DNA of 64,000 nucleotides from positions 202,570 through 266,569 of the forward strand of contig CANTFL010000028.1 in NCBI GenBank assembly GCA_947650285.1, in the 5' to 3' direction. Position numbers and translations under genes: made by a program. The notes beneath the pieces were generated by a model that was not told the DNA's origin, searched no databases, and worked only from the letters and a program-made list of their open reading frames with translations. The stretch's first letter is position 1. Each line of letters opens with the position of its first letter. This stretch comes from Hyaloperonospora brassicae (taxonomy: Eukaryota > Oomycota > Peronosporomycetes > Peronosporales > Peronosporaceae). This document shows, one piece after another, positions 1 to 13,555 of the stretch.

Positions 1-183
1 TGTCGCCGTCCTGCCACCTGCAGGCCCAAGGGAAGAACACCCGACCGACCTAAACACAGAAAATAGAGCCCATCGAGCGCAACAGCGACAAGCGCAGGAC
101 GCAAAAGTGCGCTCTTATCTCCTGCAGTCGCAACGCCCACAGCGCCCGTCGGACCTCCGCGCAACAGCTCCGAGCGCTTGAAC

Positions 184-2240
184 ATGTCGCAGACGCGAAC
201 ACGAAGCCGCGTGTGCTCGTCGGCCATGCGGTCTGTGGCCGACACGAAAGACACAGTACGTATGGGGATGTGATGGCGGTCTACTGGACTTGAGGTCGGC
301 TTTGCCACTGCAGTCGCTCACTTCTGCCGTCTTCTCTGGCTCATTTTCGTGTGTTTGACAGCTGCTTCTCGTCTGCATTGGGCTACTCGAGGCGCTGGAC
401 CGTCTGCAAGAGCGTCTCCACTTGCCCACGTCCATTGTGAAGGAGCTCAAGCGCCGCTTGGCCAAAATGGTGAGCCGGTCGTCCATACGACTCCAGACCG
501 AGTGCCCCAGTGCTCGAGAGCTGGGCGATGCTGTGGCAGACAGTAGTGTGTGGGCTTCTGCCGAGCCGGAGGAAGTGAAGGGCGTCGTGCACTGGGTGCT
601 GGCGGCTGCTGCATCGCTGCGGAGCCTCGTGGTCAGCGCGTCTCTCGGTGTGTGCCGTAGCGTCTACGTGGTGGTCATGAGTTTACCAGGAGTGGCCACG
701 GCCTCGTCGCTGTTTTATGGACTGCTGCAAGCAGTAGAGGACACACTGCGGCTGTCGAGTGAAGAGCTCATGGGAGCTGCGTCGACGGACGGATCGGGGA
801 TCGCCAGCGGACGCAGTCGAAGTTTCCACCACCGCCACCGTCGCAGTGCTGGACATTACATGGCCGACCCAAGCTGTACGTTGTTTTTTTGCGGATGGGA
901 TCCCGGTGAGTTTGTTGATTGCGGATTGTTGCGTGGTGATGTTGCCTACGACAGTGACGGCCGTGGTGCTCGAGTACAAAGAGAAAGAACGGATGGTGCC
1001 GTCGAGTATTGATCGAAGGATACGGCGGGTGATGCACTTTCAGATCCCGCTCCATCCGTTTGAAGCGACTGTGCGATTACCCCCTGAGAACGCGCAAGCA
1101 GCCGTGTCTCCATGGAGCCGATCAACCAGTGGTGGCAGCGTTGGCGGTGGTTGTCAAAATCGAGGCCAGGATGAGACCACTTCAAGCTATGCTCATCTGA
1201 GTTCCGCGACGCCGCGGTCAATTCCAGTGTCACCCTTAGCACGCAAGCGCGTGCAGCTCGCCTTTTCGAATTTCTCAGACGACGTGTTGTACCAAGCTCG
1301 CGATCGACTACGACAGGAGCGTGCGGTGACGCTAACGGGTGAGCACGATCTACCTGTGCCGCGGTTCAACGCGCACGATTGTCACGAAGACATTTATTTA
1401 TCCTGTGGTCGCCACTGTGCGTCCAAGGTTGGTACAGGCATGTACCGTAGCGTACGCGTATCGGTGCCACTACCGAAAAACCGGTTGGTGTATTTCGAGA
1501 TGGTGTTGCAGCAAGGACGGACCCCGCTGCGTGTCGCAAACCAAAGCGCCCCTAGTGCTCTGCAATCAGAACGTCGGTCGTCGTCTTTCTTGGGAAGCGA
1601 TGCTAGCACCAGCAATTGTAACGCGAGCGACCGAGCTGGTATTGACGCAAGCGTTTGCATCGGGTTGTCGACGCGGCTGATGCCACTGAACACTCTCGTC
1701 GGGGCGTCGAAGCATTCGGTAGGTGATTTCGCACGTCCGATGCTCGACACTTGCACTAATGTATTTCGTATCGTGCAGATAGGATTCTACTCGGCCGGAC
1801 ACGTTCTCCTTGGCTCCGACAGGCGGCGCTCGATTGGAGTTGGCCGAAAGTACGGGTTCCAGTCCACTGTCGGGCTGTTAGCTCAGCTAGTAGATCAGGA
1901 GAATTCCGTGGAAGTTCCGTTGTCTCAGCAAACGTCCGCTTCGTTTTCATCCAGCTCGGGCGACGACGGGTCATCCGCAGGTGTAGCGTTTGTGCGCTTT
2001 ACTGTCGATGGGAGTGCCGTTCGTGACAGCAATAATCGCGTGATGGAGTTCACATTACCATTTCCGTCTAAAAGTGAGCTTTATCCGACATTGACACTGC
2101 ATTCTCAGGATGTCCACGTGTTTGGCCAGATGTCAGCACCGGATATCAGCGGGTTGAACTTACAGGAGCTAGATTTGCCTGCTGAAAAGCCTGCTGAGAT
2201 ATGGTGTCTCGATGGCTTGCGCTTGAATATTCCAGCTTAG
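184..2240 (+). CDS. SPRY-domain protein
   Basis: Spliced model: exons 184-255, 362-905, 955-1718 and 1779-2240, about 613 residues. Donors are gtacgt, gtgagt and gtaggt, acceptors are acag/gcag, and all junctions keep phase. The third intron (60 nt) is in frame, so an unspliced reading looks open. Residues about 375-545 look like a SPRY/B30.2 fold: a VYFEM strand, then IGLSTRLMPLN, GASKHS joined to IGFYSAGHVLLGSD, and a late FTVDGSAV strand. The join restores the family's usual order. SPRY domains are protein-interaction modules, and nothing shows the partner. The N-terminal 200 residues are unrecognised. The start ATG at 184 is the least certain part, and an upstream exon outside the window is possible. 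Confidence 0.68.
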
Positions 2241-2616
2241 AACGCTAATCTTTATCAAAATACAGGAATTGCCGTCGATAGACCCTCTCCGAGAATGACT
2301 GACGGGGCTACGCAAGTACCAATGACACACTAATGAGACTCAACGGACACTTTGCTGGATCCCATGGATGCTTCTTACCTATCGGTGGGGGACTGAAGAA
2401 TGTAACCCTTTCACCACCACCACCACCACCGATCGCTACTGAGTGCTACAGTTCAAAACTCGACATAAACGAACCGGGAGGTGGTGATCCGCTGAGCGAC
2501 ATTACAGACTATACTTTCCATATTTGTCGCCGCTTAGACCGACTTGCATCGTGGTTTCATCCAAGATGCGTTGCAGTTCTCGTCTCGCCTCAATCACAGA
2601 AGATTGTGTGGATCCC
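2241..2616. other. Intergenic, converging 3' ends
   Basis: The SPRY gene and PRP5 converge here. An open frame on the plus strand (2333-2668) has no recognisable features and overlaps the PRP5 last exon. It contains a short CAC-repeat run near 2414. Nothing else was seen. Confidence 0.5.
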
Positions 2617-5600
2617 TCAATCGCCTACGAATACGTGTGCAATGCTGTCAGAAATGAAAACGCGATGACAATCCACAGTGTTACGTACCAAGTATAATTT
2701 TCGTTCGGACGGGTTGGGCTTGCGGCCAGCTGGTATGTACGATCCCCTTGTGATGACAGCTGCTCCAGTGAGCTCTGCAACCGAGTCACTGGCCTCCTTC
2801 TGGGTGACTCTCCAGCGTGCCTGCTGGGGGTAGTCGTTAATCTCTAGCTCTTCGACAAAGTGGTTCTCTCCAGCACTGCCATCGCCATTTCCCTTGTACT
2901 GCAAATACAGATTCTGGATGATCTTCTGCGCCTTGATGAAAGCTGACATCGCTTTGCTATCGACAGGTATCGACTTCAGACCGGCATGAGCAGATTGCTT
3001 GTTGTCAGCCGCAATGCCAGTTTGGTCCTTGCTCGACTCATCCGCATCGTCATCGTCAGCGGCACCGGATTCCTGGAAACAAAGTACAAAAGTTAGACCA
3101 CATTGTCGACAGAATTCAGGTGTGGCCAATCGAAAGCGGCAGTCTGTACCTCAATCAGAATACCCTGGTCCAGTTCATACTGACGTCTCTGAAGGTCCGC
3201 TGTGCGCTGGGTCTCGTTTCTTTCAGTTTCGTCAAACGTGAAGCCTTTGCCTTTGAAGCCACTGCCGTGGTATCTCGCTTCTCCACGTGCTACCTATACA
3301 CATTGCAAGCAAAGAGTTATACCCCAGCAACGGGGAAAAGGTGCATGTGCTAGCAAACACATACCTTTGCTTTGAATTCTTCTGCAAGTGCTGACAGTTC
3401 CGGCGGAATGATCTGCTTGGCATTTTCCAAGGCTCTCACAAGATCGACTGAATACTCTTCCTCCTGTGAGTGTACGACAAAGGTCAACAATCAGTGCGCA
3501 CTTACTACCGACAACAATCGCTTACTAGCAAACGTACGTCCGGGGAAATAAACGTGTAGGCTGTGCCCTTGCGGCCCGCTCGCCCAGTCCGTCCCACACG
3601 ATGAACATAGTCTTCCATGTGATTGGGACAGTGGTAATTGATGACAAGAACCAGATCTTTCACGTCAAGACCTCTACCAGCGACAGATGTCGCCACCATC
3701 ACGGTCCGCACCTTTCGTTTGAAATCATCGATAGTGTAGTCCCGATCTACTTGATCTTTTCCACCTATACCGTAGAATATCCGCCGCACAACATCAAGGT
3801 TATTAGCAAACAACCAACTCGACCAACACAGTAACACATCATATGACACACCATGCAACGAGAGTGCCGGGTATCCCGCTTTCATCAGATCTTGGAAAAT
3901 CTGGTCGCACGCCTGCTGCTTGTTCACAAACACAAGGATGTTGCCCTTCTCGTACCACAAACCGAGAAGCTGCAGCAGTCGCATAAACTTGTCATCTTCT
4001 TCGCGAACCTCGACGTATTGTGTGATGTCGCCGGAAGCCGTGCTGCGTGTACCGACTGTAATTTCCACGGGCTTTCGCAACACTTTCCGCGCCAGTGATT
4101 CCACAGAGCGGGGAAACGTTGCTGAGAATAGCAACGTTTGTCGGTCTGGCCGGATGTTCATCATGATTTTCGTGATCTGCGGCTCGAAACCCATATCAAA
4201 CATGCGGTCAGCTTCGTCCAGCACCACGTACGTCACACGTTGGAGCGAGACCATCTTGCCAGCGCTCATGCAAAGAATGTCGATCATGCGTCCTGGTGTA
4301 CAGATCACAATATCTGACCCACGCTTCAAGTTAGCAATCTGCTCAGAAACAGAGGATCCCCCGTACACTGCAGTAGCACGCAAGCCGAGACCCTTCGAGA
4401 ATTTCCGAGCTTCAACATAAATCTGCTGCGCAAGCTCTCGAGCGGGCGCCATGACGATTCCTATCGGACCTTCGCTTTCTTGCAAAGGAGGCTGAGCAAG
4501 AATATGGCGAAACATGGGAAGGAGAAATGCCAACGTCTTTCCTGAACCTGTCTTGGCAATGCCGATCACATCACGCCCTGACATGATGGCAGGCAGAGCC
4601 TGCTTCTGAATCGCAAACGGATCTTCGTAACCATGCTTCTTGATAAGCTGAAGCATCCGGACGCTAAAGCCACATTGAATCCACTTTTGCAACGGACGTG
4701 GACAATTCTTGCCGCGAATCTTTATCTCAGATTCCTTGCGTTGTACCGCCACCTCTTCCTCTGACAAGTCCTTGATTTCCTTGGGAACGACATATAACTT
4801 CTTTTGCAGCGGAAGGTAAGTTATCTTCGTGTGATCCACGGGCTTTATCTCTTTCTTTTTTTGCTGTTCTTGCAAAATTTCCAGCGCAGACTTTTGTTCT
4901 ACCAGCTTCGAGTCTTCACCAAACACATCCTCTTCAAAGCCTTGATAAATCCGCCCCGTATCATCTTTTTTCAGCATCGGACCTTCTTCAGATTCTGCTC
5001 CCACTCCGTTCCGTGCACTCGTCTTCGCTGTTGACTTAGCAGCCTTTTTTTCTTCGTGTTCACGTTTTTCTTTGATCGCTCGCATAAACTCCGACAGTTC
5101 ACGCTCCTCTCGAGCTTCACGTTCTTCGGACGTTTCCATTACTGTGCTACTGTCTGCTTGAGAATCCTTCGACGGCAACGACACAGCTACGTTCGACTTC
5201 TCGGGTGCGTCTAAGGGCAAAAATGTGCCATAAATATTGATTTTTCCCTTCGCCTCGATCTCGGACTGCGAAATCACATTAGCAGCAGGATTCGCGCGAG
5301 ACTGGTTTATAGCTGCCTCATCGACGAGGCCAGCCATATAGGCATCCAACGGGTCAATCTCCTTTACAACCTGTTGGACGCGTTCACGCTGCTGCGCTTC
5401 CGCCTCTTTGCGTCTTTTTCGCTCTTCCAGCGTCTCACCTTTCTCTTCGTCTTCTGGCGTCCACAATGCCAGCTGCTTCGGCACTGCATCTTCTTCCGCC
5501 AAGAACTTTGCTTGCTCGTCTTTCTTTTGCTTACGCTCTTTCTCGCACAGCGCTTCACTTATCTCTTCGGTTGCAATACCATTGTCTCCACCTGTGGCCT

Positions 5601-6387
5601 CATCGCTGCCTTCGTCCAACGCACGAAAAAAGCTCGCGGGTTTCTGCACAGTGCTTCGGCTCTTTTGCGTTGTTATATTGCCAGGCTTGAACGAGATGCC
5701 GCCAAACTTGAACTTCTTCAATGAGACACCTCCACTCATCACCGGTGTAGCAGTCACAGACACTACACCATCCGTCTTCTCTTCCGAGTTCGAGCCAACA
5801 GTCTTTTCATCGACAGCCGTCTGGCTATCAACAGGTGCAACGGGAGCTGCCACAGCAGCAGCTGCAGTGGCTTCACTTGTAGACTCCACGTCCTCGACAC
5901 GAGTCTGTCCATTCGACTGCTGCTGTTGCTGCTCCTCCTCTTCGTCGGTTGACTTGGACCGTTTGCGCCCCACTGTCAGTGCCCTCACTTCGCTCCTACT
6001 TCGGCTCCTTCTGCTGCTCTTCCTGGAACTCTTGTGGCCCTTCCGTTTCTCCTTCTTTTTCTTCTTCGAACTGCTGCTCGGCCGGTCCGGAGAGCGACTG
6101 CGCGACGCAGAGCGCGAGTACGAGCGCGAGCGGTGACGCTCTGCTTTGGACCGTTTCTTGCGGCGCTTGTCGCGGGATTTGGACGTGCGACGGCGTTCGC
6201 GGGAACGCGATCTCGAGCGGGACGCGCTGCTCGACGAGCTGTGCGGTGACGACGCGTGATGCGATCGAGAGTGCTCGCGGTGTGCGTGACGGTGGGAGGA
6301 CGCGCGGGCGCTGTGGCTGTGGCTGTGGCTGCGGCTGCGGTGGCGTCGCCGCCGGTGGCGATGGACACTCGGCGCTTCGTGCGCCAT
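2617..6387 (-). CDS. PRP5: DEAD-box RNA helicase PRP5/DDX46
   Basis: Exons on the minus strand: 3852-6387, 3538-3764, 3365-3463, 3150-3293, 2617-3072, about 1153 residues. All four introns (71-87 nt) keep phase. Residues 1-160 are an Arg/Ser-rich domain typical of splicing factors, followed by a charged coiled linker. The helicase core has AKTGSGKT (about 610), DEAD (about 722), SAT (about 753) and [13 protein letters not shown] (about 900). The C-terminal exon has the [14 protein letters not shown] region specific to DDX46/PRP5, so this is not a generic DEAD-box protein. Members act with U2 snRNP in the nucleus during pre-spliceosome assembly. The ATG at 6387 is the first codon of the RS domain. 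The first (87-nt) intron is in frame and can be mistaken for a coding insert. Confidence 0.95.
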
Positions 6388-6638
6388 TGGGCCGAAAAGG
6401 GAAAGTGAGGGCCGGGGGCCGTTCCGATCTTGTGATTGGACGAAAAGGGGACGTGAGATTGCGCCGAGTGGTTCAACACAACGTCACCGGTAGTAGACGA
6501 GCGAGACGAGCGATGGAAGACAAGACAGTCGTGGGCAGTACGTGGACAGTAACACAGTATCGAAGAAGCGCTCGTGGGTGGGGTTTATATCGAGATGTAC
6601 GTGGACGGATCGCGTCGGTCTCTCCCTCGCGTCTTCCT

Positions 6639-9600
6639 TCAATAGCGCAGATAGCCTTTTCGTTTGCGCTTTGAAAAGATAATGGCGCCGAACATGAGCG
6701 AGTCGTAGTGGGGCAAGTCGCTCGAGTTCGGCAAGTGGCCGATCTCACCAAACGTTGTCATGCCCATCAACGACGCTCCACCGGACCAGTCCTTGTACGC
6801 ACCGACCTATTGCACATTGATGATCTCTCGGTCAGACAATGCACACGGGTTGACACATCATATCGTCAGTTGCGTGGCACTGTACCATCTCCGCCATGCT
6901 CTTGTGGCCCAACAGTGCCTGCACTCCAGCTGACAGGAACATGAGACAGCCGATCGTCTCGTGGATGTGAAACTTGTTGCTTTCCACGGCTTGCGCGCCC
7001 ATCTGGAATACACACAACCACAAAACGCGTATGAGGTTTGTCCCTGCATCTGGGAGTGAATCGAGCTTGATACAAACCTTGTTGATGGCGGTCTTCAACG
7101 ACTGAGCCGACGTTTCCATGAGGACAACGTTAGTGCCGCACGCGACGGAGCTGGTGGCGCTCAGTGAGCCGTCCTCGTTGATGCCGGTGATCACTGCTGT
7201 CATGTTGATAAGTTTGGACCAATCGCTTGACTGCATTGAGCATAAGGAGGAGGAGGAGTGGGCGTCAATACCGCGGTCGATCTCCATCTGGTTCGACACA
7301 AAGTCGATCGTGGTGCCCAATGGGTGCAAACTGCCTAGTCGAGGGAATCCAATCGAGGAAAGCTCAGTCTGGCTCTTGTCCGACGCCACATCGAGCCACT
7401 GAACCATCAGTGAATACGAGTTAGATCCGTTAATCAATTCAGCAGCGAGCAATACAAATGACATACCTCTTGGTAGACCTCTGCGGCTGGTTTGCAGTCG
7501 ATTTCGAAAATAGTCTTGTTCGACGCCTTCGTCACAGTGCCCATGCAGTACTCGCTATTCACTCCAACCGGGCTGTATCCGCTGAACCAGCTTACGTATG
7601 TTTCCACGCTAGGAAAACAAAGCGCAAATGCGATTCCCATCTCCGTCCAGTCTCCTCGACCATCATGAACACTCTTTGTGTAGTCAGAGCTGCTGCTACT
7701 GCTGATTTGTATCCACGACACCGATACTTCACCTTCCCCGTGCCTAGTGGCGTCTGACGAACAGCCACCAATGATCGGGCAGTGGATAGCTTCACGAATT
7801 CCGTCAATCGCATGCTCCACAAAGAGTGGGCACGCGTAGGCTGCAATGAACGCCGGCTTTTCACCAGCTTCAACATCAGCTGCCACACGGGCAAAAGCAG
7901 TTCTAGCTGCAGTATATGTCTTCTCATGTGCATCGCTCTGCGAATAGCCTGCATGAACAATCGAGTAAATGCCATGCGGGTCATTCACACCCCATAAGGT
8001 GACAAGACCTTCGTCGTTGTGCCGGTTGACAGACACCCAAGCATTTTCATCACATATGCCACGTGCAATCGTACCGCCAATGTAAGGTACACCAGGGGCT
8101 AACTGCCGAAGCAAGTTAACAATCACTTCGGCACTGAATCCAGTAGAGAACCCAACAACCACGAAATGGACATCACCTCCGAGTTTCGTCATCAATTCCT
8201 GGAACGCCCCAGTCATGGCGAGGACTGCGGTCTTGTTCGTAGCCCACGCTGAAGCGGCATGAACATAGCTGCTGCTGTTTTGCACCGGGAGTTTTTCCAT
8301 TGAGCTTGGTCGCTCGTTTACTTCTTTTTGTTTACCTCGGCTTGGTAAAACCGGTAGCCGCACAGGGTCGGGTGAAGGATTACGACGGCCAGCTTTGCTC
8401 GGACGCCCTCTACTTGTTGCTTTCTTGTTGCTGGTCGACTTGGTCGCATTTACTTGCTTATCCCGACCTTGGCCAGTTATGCGCTCAATGCTCACTTCGG
8501 AGTGCGACCGACGTACTCGACGCATATGCTTTGAAGATCGAGCCGCCTGTTCGCCGTAACTATGACGCTGAGGCAGCTGCATGTTACTCTGTCGCTGCTT
8601 TCCGCCAGAAACCTTTCTTGATGTCCGCAAATTCGAATCTCGTCGCTCTCGATTGTCAAGGGCATCTGGAAGTTCACGATACTGGTGAGGGCGGCTGTTT
8701 CCATCTTCCTTTTCTTCATCTTCATTATCCAAACTGACACGTCGATACTTGCGCGGCATTCGCTCTTCCTTGGCAACAAGTGCTTGCTTCGGTTCAGCAC
8801 GCGTAGCTCTTTCCACCTCTCCCGACAAATCTTGCGAGTGAGAAGGACTAGGCAATCGAAGTTGCTGAGAATTCCCTACCTCGTCTCCCGTAGCATGTTG
8901 TTGCTGCTCGGTGCTTCGTTGAATCCAATCCTTAAAATCCTCTTGATTATTTAGCTCCCTTCCACTCTTTGACCGGTGTTGGGACACTACACACTTACTG
9001 CACACGCGAATGCTTGACTGGTGACGAGACAATACCTGCTTGCCAGTTTCATTGTGTGTGAAACTAATCGAGGGCACGCGTATAGTGCTGCTGCATGACC
9101 AGCATATCACTTCACCGCAAGTACGGCAGTGATGACGTCGACGGAATATAGGCGAAAAGCGCCGATTGCAAAGCACGCAAAAGCGACGCTCTCTGTATCA
9201 AAGCAAGTCAACAACACATGCTCATTGAGTTAGCCAAGACGCATCAAAATGGTGTCCCGACGAACAAGAAAACAGCGATGCAACGTACTTGTCTTTCACC
9301 CAAGCGGACGTCTTTACGACAGATATCTCTTGGAGCTCGGGTGGGTCCTCCAGCAAGTCGCGCAAACCGCGGGCAAGCTGCGTGACCATCTCTACTGCAG
9401 GGTTGCTGCGAAAGAGGCTAACCATAGGTGGAGGACGCTGGAACGCGATGGAAATCGTGACAAAATCATCCTTGTAGTCTGGTGACGAAGTCCGCTCAAA
9501 CTTGCAGATCAGTGCATCGAATTGGGAGCGTTCCAAGTTATTACCTTGGATGTGTGGCATACCCCCTACCTCTGCGAGCGACTCCTGGAAGAGATAACAT

Positions 9601-10421
9601 GCGACGATGTCCCCTCCCGATGTCTCGATGCCAATGTACTGTCAGCAGTACAAATAACAAACACGTCATATCCCGTCAGTAGTTGACGCACGTGATTCGT
9701 GTTGCGGCTGAACATGAGGAAATGCCGCGACAGCACAAAGCATTGCGGCGTCGCAATAGAATATGCTAGCTCTTTCGACACTGGCAAGCCTTACCTCCAG
9801 CACGTAGAAGTCCGAGGACTTACTGGCCAAGGACCCTGACTTGATGGCCCACCATTTGATTGCCGCCTGTTTGTACATCTCGCGAGCATCTCGTGGTGGG
9901 TTCGCACTTGGGTAGACGCCCGTCCCATTGAGGTCTTCGAGCACTTCTGCATCTAGAAACATATCGCCCAGTGCCTTGCGCAGAAAGAGCTTGAACTTGT
10001 CCGACGTCTTGAGATCGTAAATCGTCTTGAGCACGTTCGGAAACACGGCATTGGCAAACACCACGGCCTTAGCGGACACGGCCTCGGACCAGTCCGAGCT
10101 CGGCTTGTACACGCCAATGTCGTTCTTGCACTCGTGCACTTTCCACAGCGCGTTGCTCGACTCAGCGAGCAGTCCCAAGCACGACCGCGCGCGGTTCTCG
10201 GCGTACTTGTGCAGGCGGATCTTGCGCTCGTACGAGAGCGACGGACCTTGTGGCGGGGGCACAAAGTCGTCGTCCTGCGAGTGATTGTCCGCAGAGTCAC
10301 TCCAGTCGGGGGCATTGGCAGCTGCGTGCGCGGCCCTTCTGGCGGCTTCCGTGATCGCAGGGGCTGCGGCAACCGCCGCCGCTGGAGACGCCAACGGCGC
10401 CATCGCCGACGACTGGTTCAT
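6639..10421 (-). CDS. START-like, FYVE and FIST domain protein
   Basis: Exons on the minus strand: 9795-10421, 9289-9638, 7467-9192, 7078-7398, 6847-7002, 6639-6806, about 1115 residues, phases consistent. Residues about 50-320 resemble the START lipid-binding fold of oomycete FYVE proteins. Residues about 326-390 are a FYVE finger (RRFCVLC, RRRHHCRTCGEVIC, RVCSKC) that normally binds PI3P on endosomes. A low-complexity basic linker follows. Residues about 620-1100 match a FIST sensor domain: N part with VVVGFSTG and PIIGGCSSDA, C part with PAAEVYQEWL and MGMTTFGEIG. FIST was first described in bacterial signal-transduction proteins. The last intron would be only 40 nt (6807-6846) and is the weakest junction. 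The role is inferred: a membrane-recruited sensor or scaffold. The FYVE identification is firm, FIST is good, START is moderate. Confidence 0.85.
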
Positions 10422-13400
10422 CGCCTGTCAGTAGCGGCTGCGAGGTGCGCTGTTGCTGGTCCTGCTCGCCGCGCGGTCTCGCGGTAAATTGTCTTGTTGC
10501 CGGTCATTTTCCATGAACATTTCGTCGATTCCACGGCGCTTCTCGTATTGTTCTCCATCGTAGCAAGCGCACGACAGGTACCGGTTTGGTGGTACAAAAA
10601 GGCGGCAAACGGGGATCGACCTGCGAGCGACGCTCGGACTTGTTGCACACGAGGCGAACAGCACCGACTTGACGCGTTGGAGCTCTATAGACGGACTACT
10701 TATTGTCGGCCACATAAACATGCGATGCTTCGTCTCTCGCAGCCTACACCGGTCACAACTTGCGACACGACGAGAGGTAGAAAACGACCACTTTCGTTTC
10801 TTCTCGTTGGACTCGACCACTGTCTTCATGACTGGCGATCGCAACGCGCACTGCAACGTGCGTTGTGACCCGCGAACGTTGAAAGTAGCGCCCACTTGTC
10901 CTTCGTTTTCTGACCTCGAGAGTTCCCTCGTGCGTCACCTCTCTGCTCCCCTTCTGGCCGCATCGTCTTGACACTTTGCTGGGACCCCTTGCAGCCACAC
11001 GGGTTCGTGGCAACGTCGTTTGTCACTTGCTACTTCCTGCGCGGCCGTCAATGGATATGAAAGGGCCTCAAGCACTTTCGACTCAATCAGCGGACCCGCC
11101 AGCTCACTCGGACTGGATCTACTGCCATCTGGATCGAGACCGGTACGACCGCGCTGCATGTGTGTACACGACATGGGTGACATCCTACAGCTGGTCTGAG
11201 CGACTCCTCGAGGACGTGTGTCGGATACGACGATCGCGCAGTTGTCTACAACGACAGTATGAAGTATTGAGCGAGATGAAGCGCCTAATGTGCGGACGGC
11301 GGTGGTGGCCATAGTGCTTTTTACAGTGGAACGCTACCGTCTTGCCGCAGTTGGTGGTGCAGTTTGGTCAATACCTTTGACCGCCGATTGGACTCCGCAG
11401 ACTCGAGACGTACACGCGAGATGCGGAACAAGGGACTCGTTTCGGGGATCGCAGAGCGTGCCCCAAAACCAGTCGTTTATTTTGCCTCTTGTGCAGCATA
11501 AGCTAGATCACGAGCCAGGAAGCGTTTTTGCGTCCATCAATGGAGCTGACAGGGGTCCATTTGACGAGTCAGCAAGCCACTTGATTATAGGATTGACGCT
11601 CGACGTCATGCGCAGACACTTGCACCAGACTGTTTGTGCTTTTCAGCATTGCACTATGGGTGCCAACTCGCTGACAGTGCCATGCACGCTGTAGCGAGTT
11701 TGCTGCAGAGGGTTGACACTGTACAGCTGACAAGCACGTGCTAGATTGGCGAATCGATGAGATCATCATCTGGGCACACTGTGGTTTTGGCGCAAGCCGA
11801 TTCGAGGCAGCTTTTGATGTACCCTTGTGGGAAGTTGAAACCATGGGAACACCTACGCACGCACGAATATTTGTTGCGGAAGCCCGTGTGGTTTGGGGTC
11901 GCGGTATGGTCAGTCAAAGACATCCATTATTACACCTGTCCTCAGCCACACTTATCAACGTCCAAGAGAACCAGCCGTCACGAGCTGCCTGAATGTTGTG
12001 AGCACTGAACTCATCATGACATGTGCTAACGCTGCACTGCAGTCATCCCCAGGTCTAGACTCGTCTTGCCATGCGTTCAGGCTTCCGGGTCTGTGATCGC
12101 TCGTGCGTTCATTCGTAGCAGCAGTGAAGAGTCTGGCGAAGTCAGTGAGCTCTGACACGGAAAAAGATGTGCTGAGTCTGCAGCAGGTTCGTCAGAGAAA
12201 AGGCAGTGAAGAGTCTTCGACTCCTGACGTGCCACAGCGCTGCCAGCAGGATAGAATCTGGATCAGGCACGCATCCTGTGGTAGTTCCTACAAAGTTAGG
12301 ACGCCAGGCTCGCAAATGCAGATGGAAATGAGCTACGTGAAATGTACAAAGGCAGTTGCAGTTGAATCGGTCTCTTTCCGTCACCGGGCTTACCTACAGG
12401 TCGTTGTCCCATAGGCAAGCTCGCTATCGCATGGTGAATGAGCTGCCATGTACTTCTGACCGACTTTATCAAAGTGAGGTCGCACTAAAAATGCCATTCG
12501 TTTTGTAAACGACAGATCGACCGCACGTTATGGTAGTGATTGTGCTTCAAATCAGGTGCGCTCGTCACCACCAACTACAGCTTTGCCTGCACGATGAGCG
12601 TACAGCATAGTCGTTGGGATCCGAGGTGGTGAAAGCGCTGCAAAAGCACGTTGCAGATGGCATCAGTTCAGCCCACGACATCGAAATAGCCATTTGAGCA
12701 CGTATCAAGATGTGCAAATGTCTCGATTGGTAAGCCTTGGCAAGCTGCAATACGGACGTGGACGACAGGGACAGACTGGGATGTCGCAATTAGACCACAG
12801 CACAAACCATTTATTGCAGATGTCGATATGTTTTCGATTACAACTACCACCAATGTTAGTGGAGCTAGAGGTAGCATGTGTGCAAGGCGTCATCTAGCGC
12901 ATTAGGCTCTTATTGAGCCTGTGGAATTGGAGACAAAACTGCTCTCATCGTTTTGTCATCACAATAAAGAACGATTACTGGCACGTGGTAAGAAGCTAAA
13001 AGGTACTAAAGTCATCGGTTGAGCTCACGTAACCGGTGGGTGTGGTCGGTCTGTTGTAATGTCAAAGAGAGCGTCGAAGATGCGTCCATGAGCCGAAGAC
13101 TTACGCCAGGCTATCTCAGACGCAAAAATTGAACGTTTGTTGTAGGGTCTTTGTGACATCGCGAATGCCGCTACGTCGTCGGCAAGCAGATACTTTGGAG
13201 CCCAGACAGGGCTGCAGCCAATGCGCACATCTATGTCTGTGCTAATATTTCGTCATACTAAATTACCGGCTACTTGCGCGTCTCTTGGCTGAGTGTGAGC
13301 CGAGACCGGGACCCCACTTTTGGTAAATGCAAAAAATGACATTCCGTGCAAGTTGTCCCCTTCACCAGTATTTAGTCAAAAGGGACATTTGTTCTTCTTG

Positions 13401-13555
13401 ACTACATCAGTTGTGAAGGCAAATCATGCGCTTTGGGTCCTAGCTACTGCTTTCTCGATTTAGAATTGTTTCTCTCAAACTCGAATCTATTTGCGAGTAT
13501 CTCATTCCGATGCGAACTCATGACACGTCCTATACCCAAGACTAGGGCTCCTACC
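10422..13555. other. Gene-empty stretch beside element A
   Basis: Both strands hold only short open frames without family features. The first few hundred bases are the promoter side of the START-FYVE-FIST gene. Frames at 10976-11314, 11290-11694, 11757-12008 and 12103-12414 (+) are the longest, and none continues across plausible introns into a recognisable protein. Decayed gene or transposon remains are possible. I make no gene call. Confidence 0.4.

Noticed and set aside
115..1242. Several minus-strand frames of 95-123 codons
   Set aside because: They lie antisense to the SPRY gene exons, have Arg/Ser/His-biased composition and no continuation.
5408..6674. Plus-strand frames of more than 240 codons
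   Set aside because: They are mirror readings of the repetitive Arg/Ser domain of PRP5, with low-complexity content.
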